Source of the DNA: Teichococcus aestuarii
GTDB lineage: Bacteria > Pseudomonadota > Alphaproteobacteria > Acetobacterales > Acetobacteraceae
Direction: 5' to 3'
NCBI RefSeq assembly: GCF_003116135.1
Contig: NZ_PDOA01000004.1
Location: 124,001-188,000 of the forward strand
DNA: 64,000 nt
Under the pieces are notes generated by a model that was given only the letters and a program-made list of their open reading frames with translations, did no database searches and was not told the origin of the DNA. Below, piece by piece: positions 1 through 8,426 of the stretch; within the stretch, counting starts at the first letter, position 1; each line of letters starts with the position of its first letter. Position numbers and translations under genes: made by a program.

Positions 1-691
1 AGTCGTCCACATGCACGAAGTCGCGCAGCTGCTCGCCATCGGCGATGCCCTCGCGGTCCGACTTGAACAGGGTGGCGGGGGCGCCGGTCATGATCTGGCG
101 GAACTTGTGCAGCACCACGCTGGCCATGCGGCCCTTGTGGTGCTCGTTCGGCCCATAGACGTTGAAGAACTTCAGCCCGGCCCATTGCGGCGGCGCGGCG
201 CGGCCGCGCGCCAGCAGGTCGGCCACGCGCCGGTCCGTCGCGTGCTTCGACCAGCCATAGAGGTTGAGCGGCCGCAGCGCGGCCAGCGCCGCGGGGGAGG
301 CGTCGTCGTCGAAGCCCAGCGCGCCGTCGCCATAGGTGGCGGCGGAGGAGGCATAGACCAGCCGCACCCCGTGCTCGGCGCACCAGGCGAACAGGCGCAG
401 CGTGAGGGAGAGGTTGTTCTCCGCCACCAGGTCGCCGTCGCGCACCGTGGTGTCGCTGATGGCGCCGAGATGGAAGATCATCTCGGGGCGCGGCGCGTCC
501 TCCAGCCAGTCCCACAGCTTCTCGGGCGGCAGGATGCCGGCGATCGGGTGGTGCGCCAGGTTGCGCCACTTCTCCCGGCCCGGCTCGCCGCTGCGCAGCC
601 GGTCGCAGACCAGCACCTCCGCCCCCCGTTCGCAAAGTGCCGCGACGAGGTTGGAGCCGATGAAACCGGCACCGCCAGTGACCAGATACAT
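1..691 (-). CDS. hldD: ADP-L-glycero-D-manno-heptose 6-epimerase, partial (C-terminus beyond left edge)
   Basis: NAD(P)-dependent extended SDR epimerase that makes ADP-L-glycero-D-manno-heptose for the lipopolysaccharide inner core (known role of the family). The protein begins MYLVTGGAGFIGSN, with the Rossmann glycine motif at residues 5-12. It continues with SSAATYG (115-121) and the catalytic YGWSK (145-149), all typical of HldD/RfaD. About 230 residues are visible of a usual 310-330; the 3' end lies off the window. It is divergent from ubiK with a 165-bp intergenic gap. Assignment to HldD rather than another sugar epimerase rests on the overall match of residues 60-150 and is good but not absolute. 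Confidence 0.87.
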   Translation of the reverse strand, partial: MYLVTGGAGFIGSNLVAALCERGAEVLVCDRLRSGEPGREKWRNLAHHPIAGILPPEKLWDWLEDAPRPEMIFHLGAISDTTVRDGDLVAENNLSLTLRLFAWCAEHGVRLVYASSAATYGDGALGFDDDASPAALAALRPLNLYGWSKHATDRRVADLLARGRAAPPQWAGLKFFNVYGPNEHHKGRMASVVLHKFRQIMTGAPATLFKSDREGIADGEQLRDFVHVDD

Positions 692-859
692 GCGCGAGCC
701 TTCCGCGACGATGGACCAGCGGGGGGAATGGTCGCCCGCCGGGCGGGCCGGGTATAGGCGGCGTGCGCCGGCCCCGGCAACCGCCCCGGTCGATCCAAAA
801 GGCGCGAGCCGCCGGCACGGGCCAGGAGCCCGCAGGCGCCGTAACAAGGAGAGTGGATG

Positions 860-1360
860 ATGGAATCGGGTTCTGAGAGCGGCGCCGGCAATGGCCCTGG
901 CCGCCGCGGCCGCCTTTTCGACGATCTCGCCGGCCTGGCCGGCGGTGCCTTCTCCATGGTCTCGGGGCTGCGCGCCGAGGTGGAGGCGATGGCCCGCTCT
1001 CAGGTGGAGATGATGGTGCAGCGGCTCGAGCTGGTGAAGCGCGAGGACCTGGACGCCGCGCTGGAGGTGGCCCGCCGCGCCCGCGAGGAGAGCACCGCCC
1101 TGGCCGCCCGCGTGGCCGCGCTGGAGGCGAAGCTCGGCATGGCCACCGCGCCCGCCGCCGCCTCGCCCGCCGGCCCGCCCCCCGCCACGCCCGCCCCGGA
1201 GCCCACCCAGCCTGCCGAGCCGCCCGCCCATGCCGGTGGCCCCCGCCTGGCGGACGAGGCGGGCGACAAGGGCGGCGAGGGCGAGCCGCCGGCCGGCATC
1301 GAGCCGGGCCGCGCCGCCGGCTCCGGCACGGAGGGGTCCCACCCCGCCAAGCCGCTCTGA
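860..1360 (+). CDS. ubiK: UbiK/BMFP family accessory factor
   Basis: Small membrane-associated coiled-coil protein; family members assist late, aerobic ubiquinone biosynthesis. Residues about 19-33 (FDDLAGLAGGAFSM) form the conserved amphipathic segment. The predicted coiled coil follows (about 37-92, with RLELVKREDLDAALEVA and ending ALEAKL). The usual family length is about 85-100 residues; here a Pro/Ala/Gly-rich low-complexity tail of some 75 residues is added. ATG at 860 is preferred over the adjacent ATG at 857 because AAGGAG (846-851) then sits 8 nt away. A strong bidirectional terminator hairpin follows. Confidence 0.85.
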   Translation: MESGSESGAGNGPGRRGRLFDDLAGLAGGAFSMVSGLRAEVEAMARSQVEMMVQRLELVKREDLDAALEVARRAREESTALAARVAALEAKLGMATAPAAASPAGPPPATPAPEPTQPAEPPAHAGGPRLADEAGDKGGEGEPPAGIEPGRAAGSGTEGSHPAKPL

Positions 1361-1408
1361 TCCCGGCGGGCCGCCCCGGCCCGGCGGGAAAGGGGCGCCC
1401 AGACAAGA

Positions 1409-1438
1409 GGGGCCGGGGGAATTCCTTCCCCCGGCCCC
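1409..1438. terminator. Bidirectional terminator hairpin (ubiK / secreted protein)
   Basis: A perfect 13-bp stem (GGGGCCGGGGGAA at 1409-1421 with its complement at 1426-1438) closes a TTCC loop between two convergent genes. There is no long T-run, but both gene ends are within 70 bp. Confidence 0.75.
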
Positions 1439-1472
1439 TTGTCATGCCGGCCCTTCCCGGGGCGTCGCCCCG

Positions 1473-1802
1473 TCAGAAGCCGAAATAGATGCCGGCGCGC
1501 GGCGGCGGCCGGTAGTAGCGCGGCGGCGGCGGCGGATAGTAGTAGCGCACCGGGGGCGGATGGTAGTAGCGGGGCGGCGGCGCGTAGTGGCGCGCGCGCG
1601 GCGGCGGCCCGTAGTAGCGGGGGCCATGGCCGTAGCCCCGGCCATGGCCGCGATGGTGGCCCCAGCCACGATGGTCGTGCACCAGCACCACCTCATCCGC
1701 CTGGGCGGGAGCGGGCGCGGCGGTGAGGCCGAGCATCAGGCCGGCAGCCGCGAACCCGGCCAGAACCAGTTGACGCGCAGCCGGTAGACGCAAGCCTGGC
1801 AT
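1473..1802 (-). CDS. Secreted His/Tyr/Pro/Arg-rich small protein
   Basis: Function unknown. The N-terminus is a signal peptide (MPGLRLPAARQLVLAGFAA, hydrophobic core to about residue 25, AxA-type site near APAQA). The mature part has low complexity: GHHRGHGRGYGHG, then repeated PPPRYY/PPPVRYY blocks, ending GIYFGF. Such sequences occur in exported alphaproteobacterial proteins of unknown role; the His and Tyr clusters could bind metal or heme (inference only). ATG 1802 is chosen because AGGAAGGA lies 7 nt upstream; an in-frame ATG at 1823 lacks this spacing. A 23-bp direct repeat lies upstream. Confidence 0.7.
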   Translation of the reverse strand: MPGLRLPAARQLVLAGFAAAGLMLGLTAAPAPAQADEVVLVHDHRGWGHHRGHGRGYGHGPRYYGPPPRARHYAPPPRYYHPPPVRYYYPPPPPRYYRPPPRAGIYFGF

Positions 1803-1902
1803 GGTTCGGTCCTTCCTCGACATGATGCGAGTGTCACGCGGGCCTGGGGCAGAACCGTGGCGGAGGGCGGGCGGCGGTGTGGCCGCCCGTAACCTTCCTG
1901 TG

Positions 1903-1960
1903 TGGTGCGCCGCACCGTGCCCGTATGGTGCGCCGCACCGTGCCCGCGTGGTGCGCACGC
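1903..1960. repeat. 23-bp direct repeat, 2.5 copies, with internal dyad
   Basis: Two complete 23-bp units start at 1903 and 1926 and a partial third at 1949. Each contains GGTGCGCCGCACC, an inverted repeat. They lie between the end of purB and the start of the leftward secreted-protein gene, so they could be operator sites for the latter (inference). Confidence 0.7.
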
Positions 1961-1985
1961 ACTCTGCCGGGCGCGGCCCCCCGCC

Positions 1986-3323
1986 TCAGCCCGCGGCGAA
2001 GACGCGGGCGAAGATGGTCTCCACGTGGCGGAAGTCGCGCTGCGGGTCGATCGCCTGGTCCAGCGCCGCCGCGTCCAGCTTGCCGGCCACCTCGGCATCG
2101 GCCAGCAGGTTGTCGCGGAAGCTGCGGGAATCGGGGGTGCCGAGCGCCGTCCAGGTGGCCATGGCGGCGCGCTGCACGGCGCGGTAGGCGCCCTCGCGCG
2201 AGAGGCCGGCCTGGGTCAGCGCCAGCAGCACCTTCTGGCTGTGCACCACGCCGCCCAGGCTCTCCAGATTGGCCGTCATCCGCTCCGGATAGACGGTCAG
2301 CTTGTCGATCATGCCGGTGAGGCGGGCGAGGGCGAAGTCCAGCGTGATGGTGGCGTCCGGCCCGATCACCCGCTCCACCGAGGAGTGGCTGATGTCGCGC
2401 TCATGCCACAGCGCCACGTTCTCCAGCGCCGGCAGGGCGTAGCCGCGCACGATGCGGGCGAGGCCGGTGAGGTTCTCCGACAGCACCGGGTTGCGCTTGT
2501 GCGGCATGGCGGAGGACCCCTTCTGGCCGGGGTGGAAGTATTCCTCCGCCTCGCGCACCTCGGAGCGCTGCAGGTGGCGCACCTCGGTGGCCAGCCGCTC
2601 GATGCCCGAGGCGATGACGGCCAGCACGCAGAAGAAGGCGGCGTGCCGGTCGCGCGGGATCACCTGGGTGGAGACCGGCTCCACCGTCAGCCCCAGCTTC
2701 TCCGCCACGAACGCCTCCACCCGCGGGTCCACCGCGGCGAAGGTGCCGACGGCGCCGGAAATGGCGCAGGTGGCGATCTCGTCACGCGCCGCCACCAGCC
2801 GGGCCCGGTTTCGGATGAATTCGGCGTAATGTCCCGCAAGCTTGAGACCGAAGGTGGTGGGCTCGGCATGGATGCCGTGGCTGCGGCCGACGGTGGGGGT
2901 GTATTTGTGCTCCTCGGCCCGGCGCTTCAGCGCCGCCAGCAGCCGGTCCAGCTCGGCGATCAGCAGGTCGGCGGCGCGCGCCAGCTGCACCGAGAGGCAG
3001 GTGTCCAGCACGTCGGAGCTGGTCAGGCCCTGGTGCATGAAGCGCGCATCCTCGCCGATGCCCTCGGCCATCCAGGTGAGGAAGGCGATGACGTCGTGCC
3101 GCGTCTCGCGCTCGATCTCGTCGATGCGGGCGATGTCGGCGGCGGAGATGGCGGCGGCGCGCGGCGCGCCCTTCTCGCGGATGGTGCGGGCGGCCTCGGC
3201 CGGGATGGTGCCGAGCTGGCCCATCGCCTCGGCCGCCAGCGCCTCGATCTCGAACCAGATGCGGTAGCGGGCCTCGGGGGACCAGATGGCGGTCATCTCG
3301 GGGCGGCTGTAGCGCGGAACCAT
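1986..3323 (-). CDS. purB: Adenylosuccinate lyase
   Basis: Catalyses two steps of purine synthesis: release of fumarate from SAICAR and from adenylosuccinate. The 445-residue length is normal for the family. The N-terminus MVPRYSRPEMTAIW is typical. Conserved pieces are TSSDVLDT (substrate binding), VGRSHG.HAEPTT with the catalytic His region, and the fumarase/aspartase superfamily signature GSSAMPHKRNP in the flexible catalytic loop. It stands alone on the minus strand, divergent from terC; purM and purN lie 27 kb away. Confidence 0.96.
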   Translation of the reverse strand: MVPRYSRPEMTAIWSPEARYRIWFEIEALAAEAMGQLGTIPAEAARTIREKGAPRAAAISAADIARIDEIERETRHDVIAFLTWMAEGIGEDARFMHQGLTSSDVLDTCLSVQLARAADLLIAELDRLLAALKRRAEEHKYTPTVGRSHGIHAEPTTFGLKLAGHYAEFIRNRARLVAARDEIATCAISGAVGTFAAVDPRVEAFVAEKLGLTVEPVSTQVIPRDRHAAFFCVLAVIASGIERLATEVRHLQRSEVREAEEYFHPGQKGSSAMPHKRNPVLSENLTGLARIVRGYALPALENVALWHERDISHSSVERVIGPDATITLDFALARLTGMIDKLTVYPERMTANLESLGGVVHSQKVLLALTQAGLSREGAYRAVQRAAMATWTALGTPDSRSFRDNLLADAEVAGKLDAAALDQAIDPQRDFRHVETIFARVFAAG

Positions 3324-3532
3324 GCGCGGTCCTCCTGCAGGGGCGCCAGCGGGGCGCCGGCGAGAGCGAAGGCCGGCACACGGACGGCCCGGGAGGGGCG
3401 GGGAATGGCCGCAGCACGCGGCGGCGTCAACCGGACGAACATGTCAAAAATGTCACCTTTCCGACACGAGAGTTGTGTAACGGCAGGTGTCGCTTTATGC
3501 GCCGCCTCTCCATCGGGAACGGGAACGGGTTC

Positions 3533-4348
3533 ATGGATTTGGCAGGCTTGATGCCTGAACTGATTGCCCTCGGGCAGGTTCTCTTCATCGACCTCGTGCT
3601 GGCGGGCGACAACGCCATCGTCGTCGGCATGGCGGCGGCGGGTCTTCCCTCGGAGCAGCGGCGCAAGGCGATCTTCTGGGGCATCGTCGCCGCCACCGTC
3701 ATGCGTATCGGCTTCGCGGCCATCACCACCCAGCTGCTGGCCATCGTCGGCATCACCCTGGCGGGTGGCGTGCTGCTGCTGTGGGTCTGCTGGAAGATGT
3801 TCCGCGAGCTGCGCGAGGGCGCGGGGCATGGCGGCCAGGACGAGGGGGTGGACGCGATCGAGTCCGCCGATGCCGCCAATCCGGGCGCGCCGCGCAAGAC
3901 TCTGCGCCAGGCCATCGTGCAGATCCTGGTGGCCGACATCTCCATGTCGCTCGACAACGTGCTGGCGGTGGCCGGCGCGGCGAAGGAGCATCTGTGGGTG
4001 CTGGTGGTCGGCCTCGCCATCTCGGTGGTGCTGATGGGCGTCGCCGCCACGCTGATCGCGCGGCTGCTGGACCGCCACCGCTGGATCGCCTGGCTGGGCC
4101 TGCTGGTCATCCTCTACGTCGCCATCACCATGATCCTGGGCGGCACGGCGGAAGTGACCGAGGCGGTGCCGGAGGCCTACATGTACCTGGCCCTGCCGCT
4201 CGGCTACCTGGCCCTGCCGGGGGTCTTCCCCACCTGGCTCTGGGTCGGCGCCACGCTGCTGCAGGTGGTGGTGGTGACGGTGCTGGTCGCCGCCATCGGC
4301 ACCAGCATCCGCCAGGCGCTGGAGCGGCAGCGCCACCGCGCGCACTGA
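3533..4348 (+). CDS. TerC family integral membrane protein (YjbE-like), copy 1
   Basis: Multi-pass inner-membrane protein of the TerC superfamily, whose YjbE/Alx-type members are linked to manganese export and metal homeostasis (family knowledge). It shows the two signature acidic motifs LVLAGDNAIVV (about residues 20-30) and MSLDNVLAVAGA, each inside a predicted helix, with seven or so membrane spans. ATG 3533 fits the family start; in-frame GTG 3473 and ATG 3497 would add a polar extension. A paralogue follows 236 bp downstream. I searched the leader for a yybP-ykoY Mn riboswitch and could not recognise one. Confidence 0.85.
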   Translation: MDLAGLMPELIALGQVLFIDLVLAGDNAIVVGMAAAGLPSEQRRKAIFWGIVAATVMRIGFAAITTQLLAIVGITLAGGVLLLWVCWKMFRELREGAGHGGQDEGVDAIESADAANPGAPRKTLRQAIVQILVADISMSLDNVLAVAGAAKEHLWVLVVGLAISVVLMGVAATLIARLLDRHRWIAWLGLLVILYVAITMILGGTAEVTEAVPEAYMYLALPLGYLALPGVFPTWLWVGATLLQVVVVTVLVAAIGTSIRQALERQRHRAH

Positions 4349-4370
4349 GCGCGGCTTCCGCGCAGCGGCC

Positions 4371-4420
4371 GGGCGCCCCGCAGGGGGCGCCCGCTTTCCG
4401 GCGCCGGTCCTCCGGCGCCG
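4371..4420 (+). terminator. Double GC hairpin after first terC
   Basis: GGGCGCCCC (4371-4379) pairs with GGGGCGCCC (4384-4392). A second dyad made from two CGGCGCCG palindromes (4399-4406 and 4413-4420) follows, then TTCTGCTTTCC. It lies just after the first TerC-family stop codon, with weak T content. Confidence 0.55.
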
Positions 4421-4584
4421 TTCTGCTTTCCAGCCTGTCCGGGGTGTCATGACCTGCCGGACAGATACCGGCCCGGCGGATTTCCGGCCGCGCCGGCCCG
4501 GCCTAGCGTCGCGCCCCTCGTTCCCTGCGGGTGTGCCCGAGCCTCCAGTCTCCGCCGCCCGCTCCTCGCGGAGACGCACTACGG

Positions 4585-5214
4585 ATGGAATCGCTGACCG
4601 GCTCCCTCGGCAGTCTGGCCGAGATCATGTGGCTCAACATCATTCTCTCGGGCGACAACGCCGTGGTCATCGGCATGGCGGCCGCCGGCCTGCCGCCGCG
4701 GCAGCGCGCGCGCGCCGTGCTGTTCGGCATCGCCGCGGCGGCGGTGCTGCGCATCGTCTTCTCGGTCTTCGCCAGCATGCTGCTGGCGCTGTGGTGGATC
4801 GACCTGGTGGGCGGGCTGGCGCTGCTCTACATCGCCTGGAGCTTCTTCCGCGAGCTGCGCCACGAGAAGCAGGCCGAGGACGAGACCGGCCACGCCGTGC
4901 ACGACAAGAGCCTGGCGCAGGCGCTGTGGCAGATCATCGTGGCCGATGTCTCGATGAGCCTCGACAACGTGCTGGCGGTGGCCGCCGTGGCGCGCGCCAA
5001 CCTGACCCTGCTGATGGTGGGCCTCGGCATCTCCATCGTCATGATGGGCCTGCTGGGCGGGCTGCTGGCCAAGCTGCTGGATCGGTTCAAGATCATCGCC
5101 TATGTCGGCGTGGCGCTGATCGCCTATATCGGCGTGGAACTGCTCTGGGAGGGCCTGATCATGGCGAATGCGACGCTCAACCTCGGTCTCGGCCTGCCCG
5201 GGGCGGGCCATTGA
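4585..5214 (+). CDS. TerC family integral membrane protein, copy 2
   Basis: Paralogue of the preceding gene: 209 residues with the same pair of motifs, LSGDNAVVIGMAAAGLP and MSLDNVLAVAAVA, and about seven membrane spans. It lacks the long loop found between the halves of copy 1. ATG 4585 (MESLTGSLG) is chosen; an upstream in-frame ATG at 4531 would add a Pro-rich stretch unlike the family. Its stop overlaps the ATG of the lipoprotein gene (TGATG), so the two are probably translated together. The substrate is inferred to be a divalent metal, probably Mn, and is unproven. Confidence 0.85.
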   Translation: MESLTGSLGSLAEIMWLNIILSGDNAVVIGMAAAGLPPRQRARAVLFGIAAAAVLRIVFSVFASMLLALWWIDLVGGLALLYIAWSFFRELRHEKQAEDETGHAVHDKSLAQALWQIIVADVSMSLDNVLAVAAVARANLTLLMVGLGISIVMMGLLGGLLAKLLDRFKIIAYVGVALIAYIGVELLWEGLIMANATLNLGLGLPGAGH

Positions 5215-5837
5215 TGCGCGCCGGCCTCGGCCTGGCGCTGGCTGCCCTGCTGGCCGGCTGCGCGGCGCAGCCGGAGGGCGCGGGCGGCCCCGTGGTGGCG
5301 CGGCCGGGCCTGGACGCGGTGCTGGCCCGGCTGCCCGACGAGGCGGCCGGCTTCACCCGCGGCATGACCGCCGACATGGAGGCGACCCAGCCCGGCCAGG
5401 GCCGCGCGGTGGACTATGCCACCCCCGCCCGGGCCGGCGTCGCGGCGCGCGCCGCCATCGCCTCGGTCATCGTCTATGACAAGGGCCTGCCGCCGCTGCC
5501 GCCGGAGACCCCGCCGGCCGTGGTGGAGGCCCAGCTGAGCGAGGGCGTGGCCGAGGCGCTGATGCCCGCCCCCGGCCGCCAGATGGCCGAGGCCGGCCGC
5601 CGCGCCCTGGAGGTGCCGGGCGGCGCGCCGCTGCAATGCGCGGTGCTGGACGGCACCTATGGCCGCACGGCGATGTGGCAGCAGCTCTGCGTCGGCGTCG
5701 CGGCGGGGCGGTTCCTGAAGGTGTTCATCGCCGTGCCGGTACGCCAGCGCGACCTGCTGGCGATGGATGCGGACGGCTTCACCCGCGCCATCGCGCAGGC
5801 CGCCCGCAACACCGGCGCGGTGCTTCCCACGCGCTGA
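5214..5837 (+). CDS. Putative lipoprotein of unknown function
   Basis: The first 16 residues, MRAGLGLALAALLAGC, are a lipoprotein signal peptide with lipobox LLAG before Cys16. The remaining 190 residues have no motif I recognise. Two further cysteines (LQCAVLDG and QQLCVGVA) flank the core and could form a disulfide. The start codon overlaps the terC stop, suggesting a role connected to that membrane protein. The gene ends 37 bp before a 22-bp hairpin. Confidence 0.72.
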   Translation: MRAGLGLALAALLAGCAAQPEGAGGPVVARPGLDAVLARLPDEAAGFTRGMTADMEATQPGQGRAVDYATPARAGVAARAAIASVIVYDKGLPPLPPETPPAVVEAQLSEGVAEALMPAPGRQMAEAGRRALEVPGGAPLQCAVLDGTYGRTAMWQQLCVGVAAGRFLKVFIAVPVRQRDLLAMDADGFTRAIAQAARNTGAVLPTR

Positions 5838-5874
5838 CCGGCCGGGTGGAAGAGGGCCGGGCGGAGGAAGGGCC

Positions 5875-5922
5875 GGACGGAGGAAGGGCCGGGGCGTTCC
5901 CGCCCCGGCCCTTCCTCCGTCC
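5875..5922. terminator. 22-bp perfect hairpin between convergent genes
   Basis: The left arm 5875-5896 is perfectly complementary to 5901-5922 with a TTCC loop. The right arm reaches into the stop codon of the leftward gene. The block GGAGGAAGGGCCGG is duplicated just to the left, so the arm appears to have grown from a direct repeat. Confidence 0.75.
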
Positions 5923-6338
5923 TACCGTTGCCGCGGCCAGTCCAGCTTCGGCTCGGCGCGCGCCGGGCCACGGCCGCGCCCGTCGGGGTAGGCGGCCGGC
6001 GGCGGCACCGGCGGCACGATGCGCGGCGCGGCGTCGCGCTGCGCCGGCGTGCGGGCGGCCAGCCCCGGCGGCTCCGCCCAGTCGTCGCTGGCGGCGGCGG
6101 CGGCGCGGCGCGCCAGGGCAGGGTCCTGCAGCCGCAGCGCCAGCTCGCGGATCTCGTGCTGGATCTCGTCGAGCTGCACCTCCAGCGCCTCCAGCCGCGG
6201 CTTCACGCCGAACACGCTGAAGGGCATCAGCAGGAAGGCGGCGGCGCAGAGCAGGCCCAGCGCCAGCAGCAGCAGCCCCGTCCATTCTGGGAAGCCGGGC
6301 AGGGACAGCGCCGTGATCAGGGTGCGCATCTCCTCCAT
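5922..6338 (-). CDS. Single-span membrane protein of unknown function
   Basis: 138 residues with one hydrophobic segment (about 21-44, TGLLLLALGLLCAAAFLLMP). It is followed by a short coiled-coil-like stretch (LEALEVQLDEIQHEIRELAL) and a disordered Pro/Arg/Ala-rich tail. The start lies 4 bp after the moaA stop, so it is probably cotranscribed with moaA. ATG 6338 is used; ATG 6329 (MRTLIT) is an alternative. No function can be assigned. Confidence 0.65.
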   Translation of the reverse strand: MEEMRTLITALSLPGFPEWTGLLLLALGLLCAAAFLLMPFSVFGVKPRLEALEVQLDEIQHEIRELALRLQDPALARRAAAAASDDWAEPPGLAARTPAQRDAAPRIVPPVPPPAAYPDGRGRGPARAEPKLDWPRQR

Positions 6339-6342
6339 GGGG

Positions 6343-7335
6343 TCAGCCGCCCGTCACGCTCATGTGGCGCCCGACCGCCGGGCGGTTCTGCCGGCGGTCG
6401 ATGACGAAGTCATGCCCCTTCGGCTTGCGGGCGATGGCGGCCTCGATGGCCTCGCGCAGCCCGGCCTCGTCCACCGCCGGGTCGCGCAGCACGGCGCGCA
6501 AATCGGCCGCGTCCTCCTGGCCCAGGCACATGTAGAGCGTGCCGGTGCAGGTGAGCCGCACGCGGTTGCAGCTCTCGCAGAAATTGTGCGTCATCGGCGT
6601 GATGAAGCCGAGGCGCTGGCCGGTCTCGCGGATCGTCATGTAGCGGGCGGGGCCGCCGGTGGCGTAGTCGGTCTCCTCCAGCGTCCAGGTCTCGCGCAGG
6701 CGGCGGCGGACCACGGAGAGGGGCAGGTACTGGTCCGTCCGGTCCTCGTTGATCTCGCCGAGCGGCATGGTCTCGATCAGGGTGAGGTCGAAGCCGTGCT
6801 CGCCGCACCAGGCGATCATGCGGTCGAACTCGTCCTCGTTGACGCCCTTCATGGCGACCGCGTTGATCTTGACGGCGAGGCCCGCGGCCTTGGCGGCGAA
6901 GATGCCGTCCAGCGTCTTCTCGATCTCGCCCCAGCGGGTCAGCGCCTTGAAGCGGCCCGGGTCGAGCGAGTCGAGCGAGACGTTGATGCGCCGGACGCCG
7001 GCGGCATACAGACCCTCGGCGTGCTTGGTGAGCTGGGTGCCGTTGGTGGTGAGGGTCAGCTCCTTCAAACCCCGCGGCCCGATGCGCTCGCCGAGGGAGC
7101 GCACCAGCCGCATCACGTCGCGCCGCACCAGCGGCTCGCCGCCGGTCAGGCGGATGCGCTCGACGCCGAGGCCGATGAAGGCGCCGCACAAGCGGTCCAG
7201 CTCCTCCAGCGAGAGGATCTGGGCCTTGGGGAGGAAGGTCATGTCCTCCGCCATGCAGTAGACGCAGCGCAGGTCGCACCGGTCGGTGACGGAAACGCGC
7301 AGGTAGCTGATCCGCCGTCCGAACGGATCGATCAT
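6343..7335 (-). CDS. moaA: GTP 3',8-cyclase (molybdenum cofactor biosynthesis)
   Basis: Radical SAM enzyme for the first step of molybdopterin synthesis. Cys20, Cys24 and Cys27 (CDLRCVYC) bind the N-terminal 4Fe-4S cluster; FCESCNRVR followed by LYMC is the C-terminal cluster that binds GTP. The protein ends SVTGG, the conserved double-glycine tail needed for activity in the family. ATG 7335 (MIDPFGR) is chosen because AAGGGAG lies 8 nt upstream; an upstream start would add a non-conserved extension. No other moa genes are in the window. Confidence 0.95.
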   Translation of the reverse strand: MIDPFGRRISYLRVSVTDRCDLRCVYCMAEDMTFLPKAQILSLEELDRLCGAFIGLGVERIRLTGGEPLVRRDVMRLVRSLGERIGPRGLKELTLTTNGTQLTKHAEGLYAAGVRRINVSLDSLDPGRFKALTRWGEIEKTLDGIFAAKAAGLAVKINAVAMKGVNEDEFDRMIAWCGEHGFDLTLIETMPLGEINEDRTDQYLPLSVVRRRLRETWTLEETDYATGGPARYMTIRETGQRLGFITPMTHNFCESCNRVRLTCTGTLYMCLGQEDAADLRAVLRDPAVDEAGLREAIEAAIARKPKGHDFVIDRRQNRPAVGRHMSVTGG

Positions 7336-7423
7336 GCGGGCAACTCCCTTGCTCGGCGGTGAACGGTGCAACGTCCATTTGGGCCGGCGCCCCCCACCGG
7401 TGCAAGCCCCTGCCGTGGCTGCT

Positions 7424-8179
7424 TCAGCCGAGCAGGGCGAATCCGCCGGCCCCCATCAGCGCCAGCAGCGCCAGCCGCCGGTACCAGGCCACCGGCAGGA
7501 CATGGAACATCCGGGCGCCGACCGGCACGGCCAGCAGCAGCACCGGCAGCATCAGCCCCGTCATGATCAGCACGGGCAGGCCGACCAGCCCGCCCCAGAG
7601 CGGCGGGATGACGGCGACGATGCCGATCAGGCCGAAATAGAGGATGAGGTTGGCGCGGTGCTGGGCCACCGCCTCGGGCCCCGAGAGCAGGTAGAGGATG
7701 ACCGGCGGGCCGGACATGCCGGTGGCGCCCTTCATCAGCCCCGAGACGGTGCCGATGGCGAGGTTCAGCCCCAGCGGCCGCCGCCCGTGGTAGCGCCAGG
7801 GGGACATCAGCAGCAGGCCGAACACCAGCACCAGCAGCCCGATGGCGCGGCGCAGCGTGGCGCCATCGGCCACGAACAGGATGTAGGCGCCGAAGGGCGT
7901 GGCCAGGACGGCGGCGCCGCCGAGCGAGAAGATGACGCGCCGGTTGGCCAGGGCGATGGCCTTGGGCAGCAGGTAGGCGGAGACGAACAGCTCCATCAGC
8001 AGCATCACCGGCACGCCGACCTTCGGCCCCCACAGGGTGGAATAGACCGGCGCCAGCAAGATGGCGGTGCCGAAGCCGGAATAGCCGCGCATCAGCCCGG
8101 CGATGAGGGTGGCCAGCACCGCCACCCCCACCTCCCACGCGCCGAGCAGGCCGGCCGCCTGCTGCCAGGCGCCGCTCAC
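7424..8179 (-). CDS. TauE/SafE family permease
   Basis: 251 residues with about seven to eight membrane spans. The family-like motif [15 protein letters not shown] opens the first repeat and [16 protein letters not shown] opens the second, giving the internal duplication expected for TauE/SafE exporters. Family members export sulfite, sulfoacetate or other organic anions; the substrate here is unknown. Translation starts at GTG 8179, overlapping the stop of the DUF3553 gene (GTGA). Confidence 0.85.
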   Translation of the reverse strand: MSGAWQQAAGLLGAWEVGVAVLATLIAGLMRGYSGFGTAILLAPVYSTLWGPKVGVPVMLLMELFVSAYLLPKAIALANRRVIFSLGGAAVLATPFGAYILFVADGATLRRAIGLLVLVFGLLLMSPWRYHGRRPLGLNLAIGTVSGLMKGATGMSGPPVILYLLSGPEAVAQHRANLILYFGLIGIVAVIPPLWGGLVGLPVLIMTGLMLPVLLLAVPVGARMFHVLPVAWYRRLALLALMGAGGFALLG

Positions 8180-8352
8180 GGTGCCTCGTCCACGGGCTCC
8201 AGCGCCACCTGCGCGGCGTTGATCAGCAGCTTCCCGGCATGCTCGAAATTCACCGTCACGCGGTCGCCGACGACGGACTGGACCTGGCCGATGCCCCAGT
8301 CGGGGCGGTCGGGGTGGCGGACATGCATGCCCGGCTCGAGCGGATTGAACAT
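8176..8352 (-). CDS. DUF3553 small protein
   Basis: 58-residue protein beginning MFNPLEPGMHVRHPDRPDWG and containing GQVQSVVGDRVTVNFEHAGK, a small beta-barrel (SH3/KOW-like) pattern typical of DUF3553. Its function is unknown; such domains are also found at the C-termini of UvrD-like helicases. It overlaps the TauE/SafE start by 4 bp. The upstream in-frame ATG at 8400 is rejected because it would overlap the promoter side of chpT. Confidence 0.7.
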   Translation of the reverse strand: MFNPLEPGMHVRHPDRPDWGIGQVQSVVGDRVTVNFEHAGKLLINAAQVALEPVDEAP

Positions 8353-8426
8353 GACGCCAGGGTGGCCGCCGGAAGGCTTACGGGCTAGGCTGCCATGCAA
8401 TCACGGATTCGTGAACGGGCCGGAGA

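Noticed and set aside
3440-3532. Possible yybP-ykoY manganese riboswitch before the first terC, and likewise at 4440-4584 before the second
   Set aside because: The conserved GGGGAG-type and paired-loop motifs of this aptamer could not be located. A covariance-model search would settle it.
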